26,563 nt of DNA from contig CAAFTW010000026.1 of NCBI GenBank assembly GCA_900766045.1, positions 1 through 26,563 on the forward strand. The letters are read 5' to 3'. Position 1 is the stretch's first letter. The number at the start of each line of letters is the position of its first letter. Shown here piece by piece: positions 7,244-13,493 of the stretch. The notes beneath the pieces were generated by a model that searched no databases, was not told the DNA's origin, and worked only from the letters and a program-made list of their open reading frames with translations. The position numbers and the translations under genes are program-made. The stretch is from Clostridia bacterium. Lineage in GTDB: Bacteria; Bacillota; Clostridia; Peptostreptococcales; Anaerovoracaceae.

Positions 7244-8464
7244 TTACACGTAGATATAGTCGGCCATGACCGGCTGCAGGCCCTGCTTTCCGATGGCATC
7301 GTAAACTTCCTGGAAGCTGCGGCGGTCGTCGGTCTCGAACTGATCATCGCCTTTTTCCTTGACCTTATCGGAATGCTCGCCGACTCCGGTCTTGGAATCC
7401 GCGGAAATCTTGGTGCAGCAGATGTTAATCAGATTGTCTCTGACTTCCGGACGCTCTCTTGTGGAGATTGTGATGCTGGCAAACGGCATGAATAAGCGGT
7501 ATGCGCAGACGACCTGGAGCAGCTGGGCCTCGTGGACATCCATCGGGTTGATCTTATCATTGTTAATGATCGGGCGCAGACGCGGGCAGGAGAAGGAAAT
7601 CTCGGCGCGCGGGTACTTACGCTGGATGTAATAGGCGTGCATGGCGGTTGCGTAGGCATCCTTGCGGAAGTCGTCCAGTCCCAGCAGTGCCGCGAATCCG
7701 ACGCCTCTCATGCCGCCCATCAGGGCTCTTTCCTGGGCGCAGACGCGATATGGGAAAATTCTCTTATTGCCGGCAAGGTGCAGCTGCTTGTATTTATCCG
7801 GATTGTAGGTCTCCTGGAAAACGGTGACGTAGTCCGCGCCGCACTGATGCAGATAGGCGTACTCATCGGAATTCATCGGATAAACCTCCACGCCGACAAC
7901 GCGGAAATACTCACGCGCGATCCTGCAGGCACGGCCGATATACTCGACGTCCGACATTCTGCGGCTCTCGCCGGTCAGAATCAGGATTTCCTGAAGACCG
8001 GATTTTGCGATAGCAGCCATTTCCTGATGAATGCCCTCATCGTCCAGCTTGGCTCTCTTAATTTTATTATGACAGTTGAACCCGCAGTAAATGCAGAAGT
8101 TCTCGCAGTAATTGGCGATGTAAATCGGCGTGAACATGCAGATGGAATTTCCAAAATGTTTTCTCGTCTCCATCTGCGCTTTATCTGCCATTTCCTCCAG
8201 GAACGGCTGTGCCGCCGGAGAAAGCAGGGCCGCCAGATCCTCCGGTGAGCAGGCGTTCTTATCCAGCGCCCGGCGGACATCTCTCGCGGTGTATTTACTG
8301 TAGTCGTAATTCTTCCGCGCTTCCAGAACATCGTCCAGAATCGTGGACTTGTCCAGGACTTCCATGCCCGGAAGATACTTCATCGGGTCCACATTATTAT
8401 GCTTCTGCAGCCTGATGATCTCGTCATTTAATATACTTTCATTAACATGATCGGCTTCACTCAT
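7244..8464 (-). CDS. thiH: 2-iminoacetate synthase ThiH (radical SAM)
   Basis: Radical SAM enzyme that cleaves tyrosine to p-cresol and 2-iminoacetate (dehydroglycine), the C2-N donor for the thiazole ring; this is the oxygen-sensitive alternative to ThiO. The radical SAM cluster motif is CENFCIYC (Cys120, Cys124, Cys127). SADSKTGVGEH and the C-terminal FQEVYDAIGKQGLQPV segment are typical of ThiH. The start is set at 8464 (MSEADHV) because GGAGG lies 7 nt upstream; a longer frame to 8527 overlaps thiG's end and lacks a site. This gives 406 aa. It is cotranscribed with thiG (31-nt gap) and the tenI-like gene (20-nt gap) under the TPP riboswitch at 9799. Confidence 0.95.
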   Translation of the reverse strand: MSEADHVNESILNDEIIRLQKHNNVDPMKYLPGMEVLDKSTILDDVLEARKNYDYSKYTARDVRRALDKNACSPEDLAALLSPAAQPFLEEMADKAQMETRKHFGNSICMFTPIYIANYCENFCIYCGFNCHNKIKRAKLDDEGIHQEMAAIAKSGLQEILILTGESRRMSDVEYIGRACRIAREYFRVVGVEVYPMNSDEYAYLHQCGADYVTVFQETYNPDKYKQLHLAGNKRIFPYRVCAQERALMGGMRGVGFAALLGLDDFRKDAYATAMHAYYIQRKYPRAEISFSCPRLRPIINNDKINPMDVHEAQLLQVVCAYRLFMPFASITISTRERPEVRDNLINICCTKISADSKTGVGEHSDKVKEKGDDQFETDDRRSFQEVYDAIGKQGLQPVMADYIYV

Positions 8465-8495
8465 GATCTTTCCTCCAATCTCTGTATGATTCCCC

Positions 8496-9290
8496 TTACT
8501 CTGCTTTCTCCTGCGGCTTTGCCTCATGCAGGAATCCCGTCAGCGGGTCGGATGCTGCGGCGCCCTTGCTTCTGACTCTTCCGAGGCCGGCCAGATATCC
8601 TTCACGTCCGGCTTCGATCGCCTTCTTATAGGCTCCGGCCATCATGGCGACGTCGCCTGCCGTTGCCAGTCCGGTGTTGGCCATGATTGCGGCTGCGCCC
8701 ATTTCCATGGCTTCGCAGGCCTGGGACGGACGGCCGATTCCCGCGTCTACGACGATCGGGAGGTCGATTTCATCGATCAGGATCTGGATGAATTCCTTAG
8801 AAGCCAGACCCTTGTTGGAACCGATCGGGGATCCCAGCGGCATGATGCAGGCAGCTCCTGCGTCTCTCATGTCTCTGGCCGCATTCAGGTCCGGGAACAT
8901 GTATGGCATGACGACAAAACCTTCCTTGGCAAGGATCTCCGTTGCTTTGATGGTTTCCTCGTTATCCGGAAGCAGGTATTTGGAATCTCTCATGATCTCG
9001 ATCTTTACAAAATCTGTCTTGCAGAGTTCTCTGGAAAGACGCGCGATGCGTACCGCCTCTTCAGCGGTTCTGGCCCCGGATGTATTCGGAAGCAGGGTAA
9101 CATTGTCCGGAATGTAGTCCAGAATGTTGGCCAGGCCGCCCTCATTGGCTCTTCTCAGGGCCAGGGTGACGATCTGCGTGCCAGCGTTTTCTACTGCTGC
9201 CTTGATTAAATCCAGGGAATATTTTCCAGATCCCAGAATAAAGCGGGATGTAAATTCATGTCCGTTCAGAGACCATGTGTCTTTTTCCAT
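8496..9290 (-). CDS. thiG: Thiazole synthase ThiG
   Basis: Builds the thiazole phosphate ring from 1-deoxy-D-xylulose 5-phosphate, ThiS thiocarboxylate sulfur and 2-iminoacetate. The TIM barrel shows the Schiff-base lysine in DFVKIEIMRD (Lys96), then LLPD, MPLGSPIGSNKG, VVDAGIGRPSQA and the C-terminal phosphate-binding AAIMANTGLATAGD. The length of 264 aa is normal. The ATG follows AGGAGG. It lies 85 nt after thiS; the gap holds a small GC hairpin (CCGGC with GCCGG) without a downstream U-run. Confidence 0.97.
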   Translation of the reverse strand: MEKDTWSLNGHEFTSRFILGSGKYSLDLIKAAVENAGTQIVTLALRRANEGGLANILDYIPDNVTLLPNTSGARTAEEAVRIARLSRELCKTDFVKIEIMRDSKYLLPDNEETIKATEILAKEGFVVMPYMFPDLNAARDMRDAGAACIMPLGSPIGSNKGLASKEFIQILIDEIDLPIVVDAGIGRPSQACEAMEMGAAAIMANTGLATAGDVAMMAGAYKKAIEAGREGYLAGLGRVRSKGAAASDPLTGFLHEAKPQEKAE

Positions 9291-9375
9291 TTCAATCCTC
9301 CTGTGCTTATCCGATGTTCATATAAATATTGCTCTCTTGCGCATAAATTTTTGTCCGGCACCGCGCCGGGGTGAA

Positions 9376-9576
9376 TCAGCCTCCTCCGACAAAGCTGACG
9401 ACTTCAAGCACATCGCCGTCGTAGAGCACGGTCTTCCCGTACCTTTCACGGTCGACGATCTGCAGATTCAGTTCGCAGACGATGACCGCGGAATTGTACT
9501 TCTTCTGCTGAAGATACTCCTGCAGAGTCGTTCCGTCCGCAAGCTGAACGGGATCTCCATTCGCTGTGATCGTCAT
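9376..9576 (-). CDS. thiS: Sulfur carrier protein ThiS
   Basis: Ubiquitin-like sulfur carrier of 66 aa. Its C-terminal glycine is adenylated by ThiF and converted to a thiocarboxylate that donates sulfur to ThiG. The C-terminus VVSFVGGG has the required Gly-Gly plus one extra Gly. The start MTITANGD at 9576 is chosen because GAAAGGAG lies just upstream; a longer frame would run through the leader terminator. First gene of the riboswitch-controlled thiS-thiG-thiH-tenI operon. No thiF is in the window, so the activating enzyme must be elsewhere. Confidence 0.93.
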   Translation of the reverse strand: MTITANGDPVQLADGTTLQEYLQQKKYNSAVIVCELNLQIVDRERYGKTVLYDGDVLEVVSFVGGG

Positions 9577-9608
9577 ATTCTCTCCTTTCTCCGTTTTCTG
9601 CATAGAAA

Positions 9609-9650
9609 AAAGGGTGCACAAAAGAATGTACCCACGGTGGTGCACCCCTT
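9609..9650 (-). terminator. Second leader terminator between the TPP riboswitch and thiS
   Basis: Minus strand AAGGGGTGCAC pairs with GTGCACCCTTT (11 bp counting a G-U pair), ending in a T-run. It lies 32 nt before the thiS start and about 100 nt after the riboswitch's own terminator. Full-length thi mRNA must read through both. The sequence inside the loop (CACCGTGGGTAC) could form competing pairs. Confidence 0.7.
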
Positions 9651-9747
9651 CATGAACGCCCTGTTCACTCTCTATAGACGGAGGAATCCTCCGCCCGTTG
9701 AAACTATAAGATTGCCTCTTTTCCCTGCCCGTCTATTTCCGGGCACG

Positions 9748-9783
9748 AAAAAACGGAAGCGATGTAGTCAATCACTTCCGTAA
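9748..9783 (-). terminator. Terminator of the thiS TPP riboswitch
   Basis: Minus strand ACGGAAGTGAT pairs with ATCGCTTCCGT (one G-U), followed by TTTTTT. It is placed directly after the aptamer, as expected for TPP control by premature termination. Confidence 0.88.
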
Positions 9784-9798
9784 AATTCTTTCTTCTCC

Positions 9799-9884
9799 TC
9801 TTCCTACGTTGGCATTATCCACATCAGGTATTATGGGTCGAAGCATCGTTCTGCTTCCTCTCAGCCGGTCTTCCCAGCTCCCCT
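9799..9884 (-). promoter_or_regulatory. TPP riboswitch (THI element) controlling thiS-thiG-thiH-tenI
   Basis: Minus strand contains the conserved CTGAGAGG pyrimidine-sensor segment, ACCTGATGTGGATAATGCC, and the closing CGTAGGAAG. P1 can form between GGGAGCTGGGAAG and the 3' end. It lies between a consensus promoter and an intrinsic terminator, so TPP binding should stop transcription before thiS. Confidence 0.95.
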
Positions 9885-9898
9885 GTTCAGTTTTCTAC

Positions 9899-9927
9899 AG
9901 TATAACGCGGTTAATTGGGATTGTCAA
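9899..9927 (-). promoter_or_regulatory. Promoter of the thiS operon
   Basis: Minus strand: TTGACA (9927-9922), a 17-bp spacer, TATACT (9904-9899). It is consensus but for one base of the -10, and sits about 15 nt before the riboswitch. Confidence 0.88.
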
Positions 9928-9961
9928 TATCTTGACGAACGCAGATGGTGTCAAGAGGTAG

Positions 9962-10234
9962 TTAAAAAATACCCGCGAAAGAATGAATCAGATTCGGGAT
10001 CTGTGTCTTCAGGCCGATAACCGTGATATACAGTGCGAACAGATAGCAGACGGTCATGCTGATCTGAAGAATTCTCGGTGTCTTGATGCCTTCGAACAGT
10101 TCCTTCTTCCAGAGAATCAGAACCATAAACAGGCCGGCAGCCGGGGCAGCAACAGAAGTCGCAACATTCGCGATGTAAATCAGCTGGAGAGGAAATGATA
10201 AAAATTCCCATGCCGTAATGACATGGGAAAACGG
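9962..10234 (-). pseudogene. Remnant of a membrane protein (C-terminal part, no start codon)
   Basis: An open minus-strand frame of 90 codons, stop to stop, reads like a real membrane protein: a hydrophobic segment with LIYIANVATSVAAPAAGLF, a short basic loop (ILWKKELFEGIKTPRI), a second segment with SMTVCYLFALYITVIGL, and a TQIPNLIHSFAGIF tail. There is no ATG, GTG or TTG with a ribosome site before the first segment, and its 5' end runs into the terminator hairpin of the preceding gene. It is best explained as the 3' remainder of a deleted transporter-like gene. I do not recognise the family. The 86-residue frame here that begins with ATG has no protein-like pattern. Confidence 0.55.
10200..10233 (-). 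terminator. Terminator after the C_GCAxxG_C_C gene
   Basis: Minus strand TTCCCATG (10229-10222) pairs with CATGGGAA (10212-10205), with a 9-nt loop, followed by TTTTT. It lies 25-30 nt after the stop at 10255. Confidence 0.8.
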
Positions 10235-10254
10235 TTAAAATTCAGATACTCCGG

Positions 10255-10668
10255 CTATTCCGCCTGCTCCTCAACAATATCCTTCACGATCTGCGGCACG
10301 CCCTCTTCCAGGATGCGGACGGCATAGCGCACGCAGTCATCGCAGGCGCACAGCATGCGGTGGGTCTTCACGCCTTTCAGATCCTCGCAGCTGACTGCGC
10401 CGGCCTCAGAACGGAACTGCTGCACCATTTCCTTTGCGATCTTTCTCATCGGAATTCCAGTGTCATTCTTCAGTCCGGCGATCATCATCGCGCCGCACAG
10501 GGCTCCGCAGGTTGCTTCCATGCCGCCCATGCCGAGTCCGAATCCAGAGCCGAGCTTTCTCAGCTCCTCTTCAGAAAGATTCAGCTCATCCTTATACGTC
10601 ATCAGGACGGACTGTGCGCAGTTGCAGCCGTTATTTTTATAATATACTGCCTGTTCTTCTTTATTCAT
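10255..10668 (-). CDS. C_GCAxxG_C_C family redox protein
   Basis: Small cytoplasmic Cys-rich protein (137 aa) of the C_GCAxxG_C_C family, which is described as putatively redox-active and sometimes binds metal clusters; the exact role is not established. Family marks: NGCNCAQSVL (Cys15, Cys17), GFGLGMGGMEATCGALCGAMM (split here by Cys54 and Cys58), and a C-terminal cluster, Cys94 then CACDDC (107, 109, 112). The start at 10668 (MNKEEQ) is chosen because GGAGAG lies 6 nt upstream; the in-frame ATG 21 nt earlier has its GGAGG too close. A TATAAT (minus strand, about 10710) with a poor -35 box suggests its own promoter. Terminator at 10200. Confidence 0.88.
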   Translation of the reverse strand: MNKEEQAVYYKNNGCNCAQSVLMTYKDELNLSEEELRKLGSGFGLGMGGMEATCGALCGAMMIAGLKNDTGIPMRKIAKEMVQQFRSEAGAVSCEDLKGVKTHRMLCACDDCVRYAVRILEEGVPQIVKDIVEEQAE

Positions 10669-10806
10669 GGTTACTCTCCATTCCTCCAAACAAGATTTTC
10701 TGCTCCCATTATAGCCTATCCCGGGGAATCACGCCATACCGGGGCGGTCCCTCATATACAGATTTTCTCTTGCGGGAGTATGTTTTGTCCATGCCACGGG
10801 AAGCGC

Positions 10807-11109
10807 TTATTTCCCCATCATCAGATGTTCCCGTCCCAGTGCATTCTGCAGGAAAGGCACAGCGCTCTCACGGTCATTCTTCATGACCGTGATCGCAAAT
10901 ATCTGATCCGACATATCCGGACGATTCTTCGCGCGGTTATAATCTCGCACGTCTACGGAGCCGCCTCAGCCGCAGCCCGTCGGAACCTCTGAATCCAGCG
11001 TGTAAGTCTTTACCCTGTAGCCCTGATCCTCCAGCAGTTTCACGGCCTTCTCGTATTCCTTCTGGTCATGTGTGCGGTAAATCGTTCTCCATTTCAGAAA
11101 TCCGAACAT
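10807..11109 (-). CDS. Candidate selenoprotein: small DUF2007-like protein with an in-frame UGA (or a broken gene)
   Basis: The frame begins MFGFLKWRT at 11109, with AGGAGG 6 nt upstream. It reads 47 codons to PTGCG, meets TGA (10966-10968), then continues in the same frame as GGSVDVRDYN for 52 more codons to TAA at 10807 (...GREHLMMGK). Both halves look like one protein: an N-terminal strand-helix-strand (YRTHDQKEYEKAVKLLEDQG) and a C-terminal FAITVMKNDRESAVPFLQNAL, resembling small DUF2007-type signal-transducing domains. The UGA falls in the loop between them and follows Cys-Gly, so decoding as selenocysteine gives a C-G-U redox-type motif. A hairpin fitting the bacterial SECIS pattern begins 14 nt after the UGA (10930-10951). 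The alternatives are a nonsense mutation or a sequencing error. No selenium genes are in the window. Confidence 0.55.
10930..10951 (-). promoter_or_regulatory. Putative bacterial SECIS hairpin
   Basis: In the mRNA, CGUGCG (10951-10946) pairs with CGCGCG (10935-10930): 6 bp with one G-U. The 10-nt loop AGAUUAUAAC has G at its second position. The loop starts 20 nt after the UGA. Published bacterial SECIS criteria ask for a short stem, a 3-14 nt loop with G in the first two positions, and roughly 16-37 nt from UGA to loop. An alternative hairpin closer to the UGA (loop GACG) also exists. Confidence 0.5.
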
Positions 11110-11210
11110 CTCCGGCCTCCTTTCTCCTTCTTCGGTATTACCCCTCAATTTACTCTGTATTTCTCATACCCACATAAGCAGAATTCTATCGCGCGCAATC
11201 TATTTTCAGA

Positions 11211-11244
11211 CCAAAAACAACCAGGCAAGGGCCCCCTCACATGG
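11211..11244 (-). terminator. Probable terminator after the lipA-lplA operon
   Basis: Minus strand CCATGTGAGGG pairs with CCCTTGCCTGG, with one mismatch and G-U pairs, followed by TTGTTTTTGG. It is weaker than the other terminators here and lies about 118 nt after the ligase stop. Confidence 0.45.
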
Positions 11245-11361
11245 AATATTTTTCCACCCGAGATTTTTGGCTTTAATACTCCTCATATTTCAGCAGCCGA
11301 TCCTTCATTGACTCTTCCAGAAGGGGCAGAATCCAAGCCGCCGCTAAGCATGCATCTCCGA

Positions 11362-12342
11362 TCACTCGATAATCGTTTCAACCACCTGTTCCGGTGTAAT
11401 TCCCATGATTCCGCCGCCTTCCAGGCTCTCCCTGACAACGGGCAGAATCTCATCCTTCCTGAATTCCACACCCTGAAGCCGGTTTTCCAGCGCCTGGATA
11501 TCCGATGCGCTGAAGAAATCGCCGGTGAAGCGGATCTGGTCGATTTTTCCTTTTTTTACGTTCAGAGCCGCACGGAGCTGGCCGCCCGGAAAACGTTTTT
11601 TCTGGACCAGCTGGAATTTCGGATCGTGTCCGTAGACCGCGTCCCAGCTTCTGAACTTTTCATCGCCCAGCTGGCGGATGCGGGCGTCGTCTTCCGGCGT
11701 CACCTTGTAAACCGTTCCGTCTTCTCCGAGAATGGCAGAAACCATCAGCTTCTTGAATTCCTGCGCGGTCATGCCCTCCGGCAGGAACTCGGAAAGATTG
11801 CAGACACGGCTTCTGATGGAGCGGATGCCCTTGGACACCAGCTTGTATTCATCGACGGTTGTTGCCTTTACCATGGCTTCAACATCCGTATCAAACAAAA
11901 GTGAACCGTGATGAACAGTCGCGTTCTGAAGCTTGTACTGAGCTGTTCCGGAGAACTTGCGGCCGTCTGCGGTCAGGTCGTTTCTGCCGTTGAATTCCGC
12001 AGGAACGCCCAGGTCTCTCAGTGCCTTCAGAACCGGCGCCAGATACTTCTGGAAGTCGATTTCTCCAGCATCGCCCTGGGTGATGAAGGAATACTGCCAG
12101 CCGCCTTCGTCGGTGTAAATCGTACCGCCTCCGGACAGCCTTCTTACGATGTGGATGCCATGAGCGTTCGCATAATCAAGGTCGATTTCTTCCCTTGTAT
12201 TCTGGTATTTGCCGATCATCAGGGTCGGTGTGGTCTGCCAGAACAGGAATACCGGCTCAGGCATTCTCTTCTCGACGGTGAAATAGTATTCCAGGCCGAA
12301 ATTATAGTATACGTCTGTGCTTCCTGTCTCAATCCAGATCAT
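11362..12342 (-). CDS. lplA: Lipoate-protein ligase family enzyme (downstream copy)
   Basis: Cofactor ligase or transferase of the LplA/LipM/LipL superfamily, 326 aa. The acyl-binding loop is RRLSGGGTIYTDEGG (67-81). The reactive lysine region is RKFSGTAQY (Lys129), followed by HHGSLLFDTD. A C-terminal accessory domain (about 245-326, with VKKGKIDQIRFTGDFF) matches the small domain of true lipoate ligases, which adenylate lipoate and load it on a carrier lysine. The ATG overlaps the lipA stop by 4 nt (ATGA), so translation is coupled. It is the second ligase-type gene of the operon, and one copy may act as an octanoyl- or lipoyl-transferase instead. Sequence alone does not decide which. Confidence 0.88.
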   Translation of the reverse strand: MIWIETGSTDVYYNFGLEYYFTVEKRMPEPVFLFWQTTPTLMIGKYQNTREEIDLDYANAHGIHIVRRLSGGGTIYTDEGGWQYSFITQGDAGEIDFQKYLAPVLKALRDLGVPAEFNGRNDLTADGRKFSGTAQYKLQNATVHHGSLLFDTDVEAMVKATTVDEYKLVSKGIRSIRSRVCNLSEFLPEGMTAQEFKKLMVSAILGEDGTVYKVTPEDDARIRQLGDEKFRSWDAVYGHDPKFQLVQKKRFPGGQLRAALNVKKGKIDQIRFTGDFFSASDIQALENRLQGVEFRKDEILPVVRESLEGGGIMGITPEQVVETIIE

Positions 12343-13214
12343 TCTGCCCTGCTTTCTTCAATGGCTTCTACGGCCTCTGCGGCGCGGTAGGAGCTTCTGA
12401 CCAGAGGGGTTGACGTGACGAACTTGAAGCCCTTGCTCAGAGCCAGCTCCTTATACTGGTCGAATTCTTCCGGTGTGACGTAGCGCTGCAGCGGATAATG
12501 CTGCGGGCTCGGCTGCAGGTACTGGCCGATGGTCAGGATGTCGCAGCCCGTATCCACCAGATCGTCCAGCAGGGCGTCAATCTGTTCATCCGTCTCGCCC
12601 AGGCCCAGCATGAAGCCGGTCTTGGTCAGGACGTTCGGATAGGTCTCCTTTACGTAGCGCAGAACATCCAGGGAACGCTCATAGCGTGCTTCCGGACGGA
12701 CTTTGGAATACAGTTCCTTCGGCATCTCTACATTATGGTTGAAGACGTTCGGACCTGCCTGAAGCACGATGTCCAGGGCGTCATGATCCCCTTTCAGATC
12801 AGACGTCAGAACTTCAACGGTTGTTCCCGGGCACTGCTCATGCAGCTGATGCAGGCATTCTGCAAACTGCTGCGCGCCGCCGTCCGGCAGGTCGTCTCTG
12901 GTGACCTGTGTGATGACGACATGGCGCAGGCCGAGCTTTTTTGCGGCTTTAGCGAGGTTTTCCGGCTCATGCGGATCCAGCTGATCCGGCGCTGCGTGGG
13001 TGACGTTGCAGAAGCGGCAGTTTCTGGTGCAGTGGCTGCCCAGGATCATGAATGTCGCCGTGTGCTTCATGAAACATTCTCCCAGGTTCGGGCAGTTAGC
13101 CTCATTGCAGACGGTATTCAGCTGCAGATCTTTCATCAGAGAAGCGACTTCCTTTACCGCTTTCGGATCGTATGGAACTTTCAGCCAGTCCGGCTTTCTC
13201 ATCGGCTTAGTCAT
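12339..13214 (-). CDS. lipA: Lipoyl synthase LipA (radical SAM)
   Basis: Inserts two sulfur atoms at C6 and C8 of a protein-bound octanoyl group to make lipoyl. Both iron-sulfur clusters are encoded: the sacrificial auxiliary cluster CNEANCPNLGEC (Cys36, Cys41, Cys47) and the radical SAM cluster CTRNCRFC (Cys62, Cys66, Cys69). The C-terminal RSSY serine ligand is present. The length of 291 aa is normal. The ATG overlaps the end of the lipoyl-carrier gene by 8 nt, and GAGG lies upstream inside that gene. Tight coupling with the carrier suggests the carrier is its substrate or product scaffold. Confidence 0.97.
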   Translation of the reverse strand: MTKPMRKPDWLKVPYDPKAVKEVASLMKDLQLNTVCNEANCPNLGECFMKHTATFMILGSHCTRNCRFCNVTHAAPDQLDPHEPENLAKAAKKLGLRHVVITQVTRDDLPDGGAQQFAECLHQLHEQCPGTTVEVLTSDLKGDHDALDIVLQAGPNVFNHNVEMPKELYSKVRPEARYERSLDVLRYVKETYPNVLTKTGFMLGLGETDEQIDALLDDLVDTGCDILTIGQYLQPSPQHYPLQRYVTPEEFDQYKELALSKGFKFVTSTPLVRSSYRAAEAVEAIEESRAE

Positions 13215-13449
13215 CGATGCTCACCTCGGCGATCTTATCTCCGCATTCGACGACATCGCCTTCTTCTGCGATCTGCTTCTTCATGACGCCGTCTTCTTCT
13301 GCCTCAACCTGGTTGACAACCTTGTCTGTCTCGATTTCATAAAGCGGCTCGCCCTTCTTGAAGGACTCGCCTTCTTCTTTCAGCCATGCGCACAGGACGC
13401 CGTCCTTCATTTCATCGCGCAGTTTAGGCATTTTAATTTCCTTCTCCAT
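13207..13449 (-). CDS. Free-standing lipoyl carrier domain protein
   Basis: An 80-aa protein made of a single biotinyl/lipoyl-attachment domain. The modified lysine is Lys43 in EIETDKVVNQVEA, the hairpin turn of E2 lipoyl domains; the biotin motif MKM is absent. The N-terminus KEIKMPKLRDEM resembles the E2 domain start (MPKLG). No catalytic or subunit-binding domain of a 2-oxo acid dehydrogenase follows, and no E1/E3 gene is adjacent. ATG at 13449 is chosen because AAAGGAG lies 10 nt upstream; the TTG start 21 nt earlier is less likely. It is flanked by a ligase (44-nt gap) and lipA (8-nt overlap). Possible roles: scaffold for lipoyl assembly, as GcvH is in Bacillus, or lipoyl domain for a complex encoded elsewhere. 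Confidence 0.85.
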   Translation of the reverse strand: MEKEIKMPKLRDEMKDGVLCAWLKEEGESFKKGEPLYEIETDKVVNQVEAEEDGVMKKQIAEEGDVVECGDKIAEVSIDD

Positions 13450-13493
13450 TGCTGATAAGCTCCTTTCCAAGCATTTTTCCCATTCTTTACAAT

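Noticed and set aside
9612..9740. T-box riboswitch between the TPP element and thiS
   Set aside because: There is terminator-like pairing and a vague GGGTG...CCGTGGGTA resemblance, but the required TGGNACC bulge and a stem I with specifier loop are not found.
9951..10211. 86-codon ATG-initiated minus-strand frame
   Set aside because: It overlaps the hydrophobic remnant in another frame and starts inside a terminator; its sequence is Cys/Asp/Ser-rich noise.
11277..11363. Short GTG-started frame overlapping the ligase stop (...WILPLLEESMKDRLLKYEEY)
   Set aside because: Protein-like composition, but no ribosome site and only about 29 codons; could be a remnant. Not strong enough to list as a gene.
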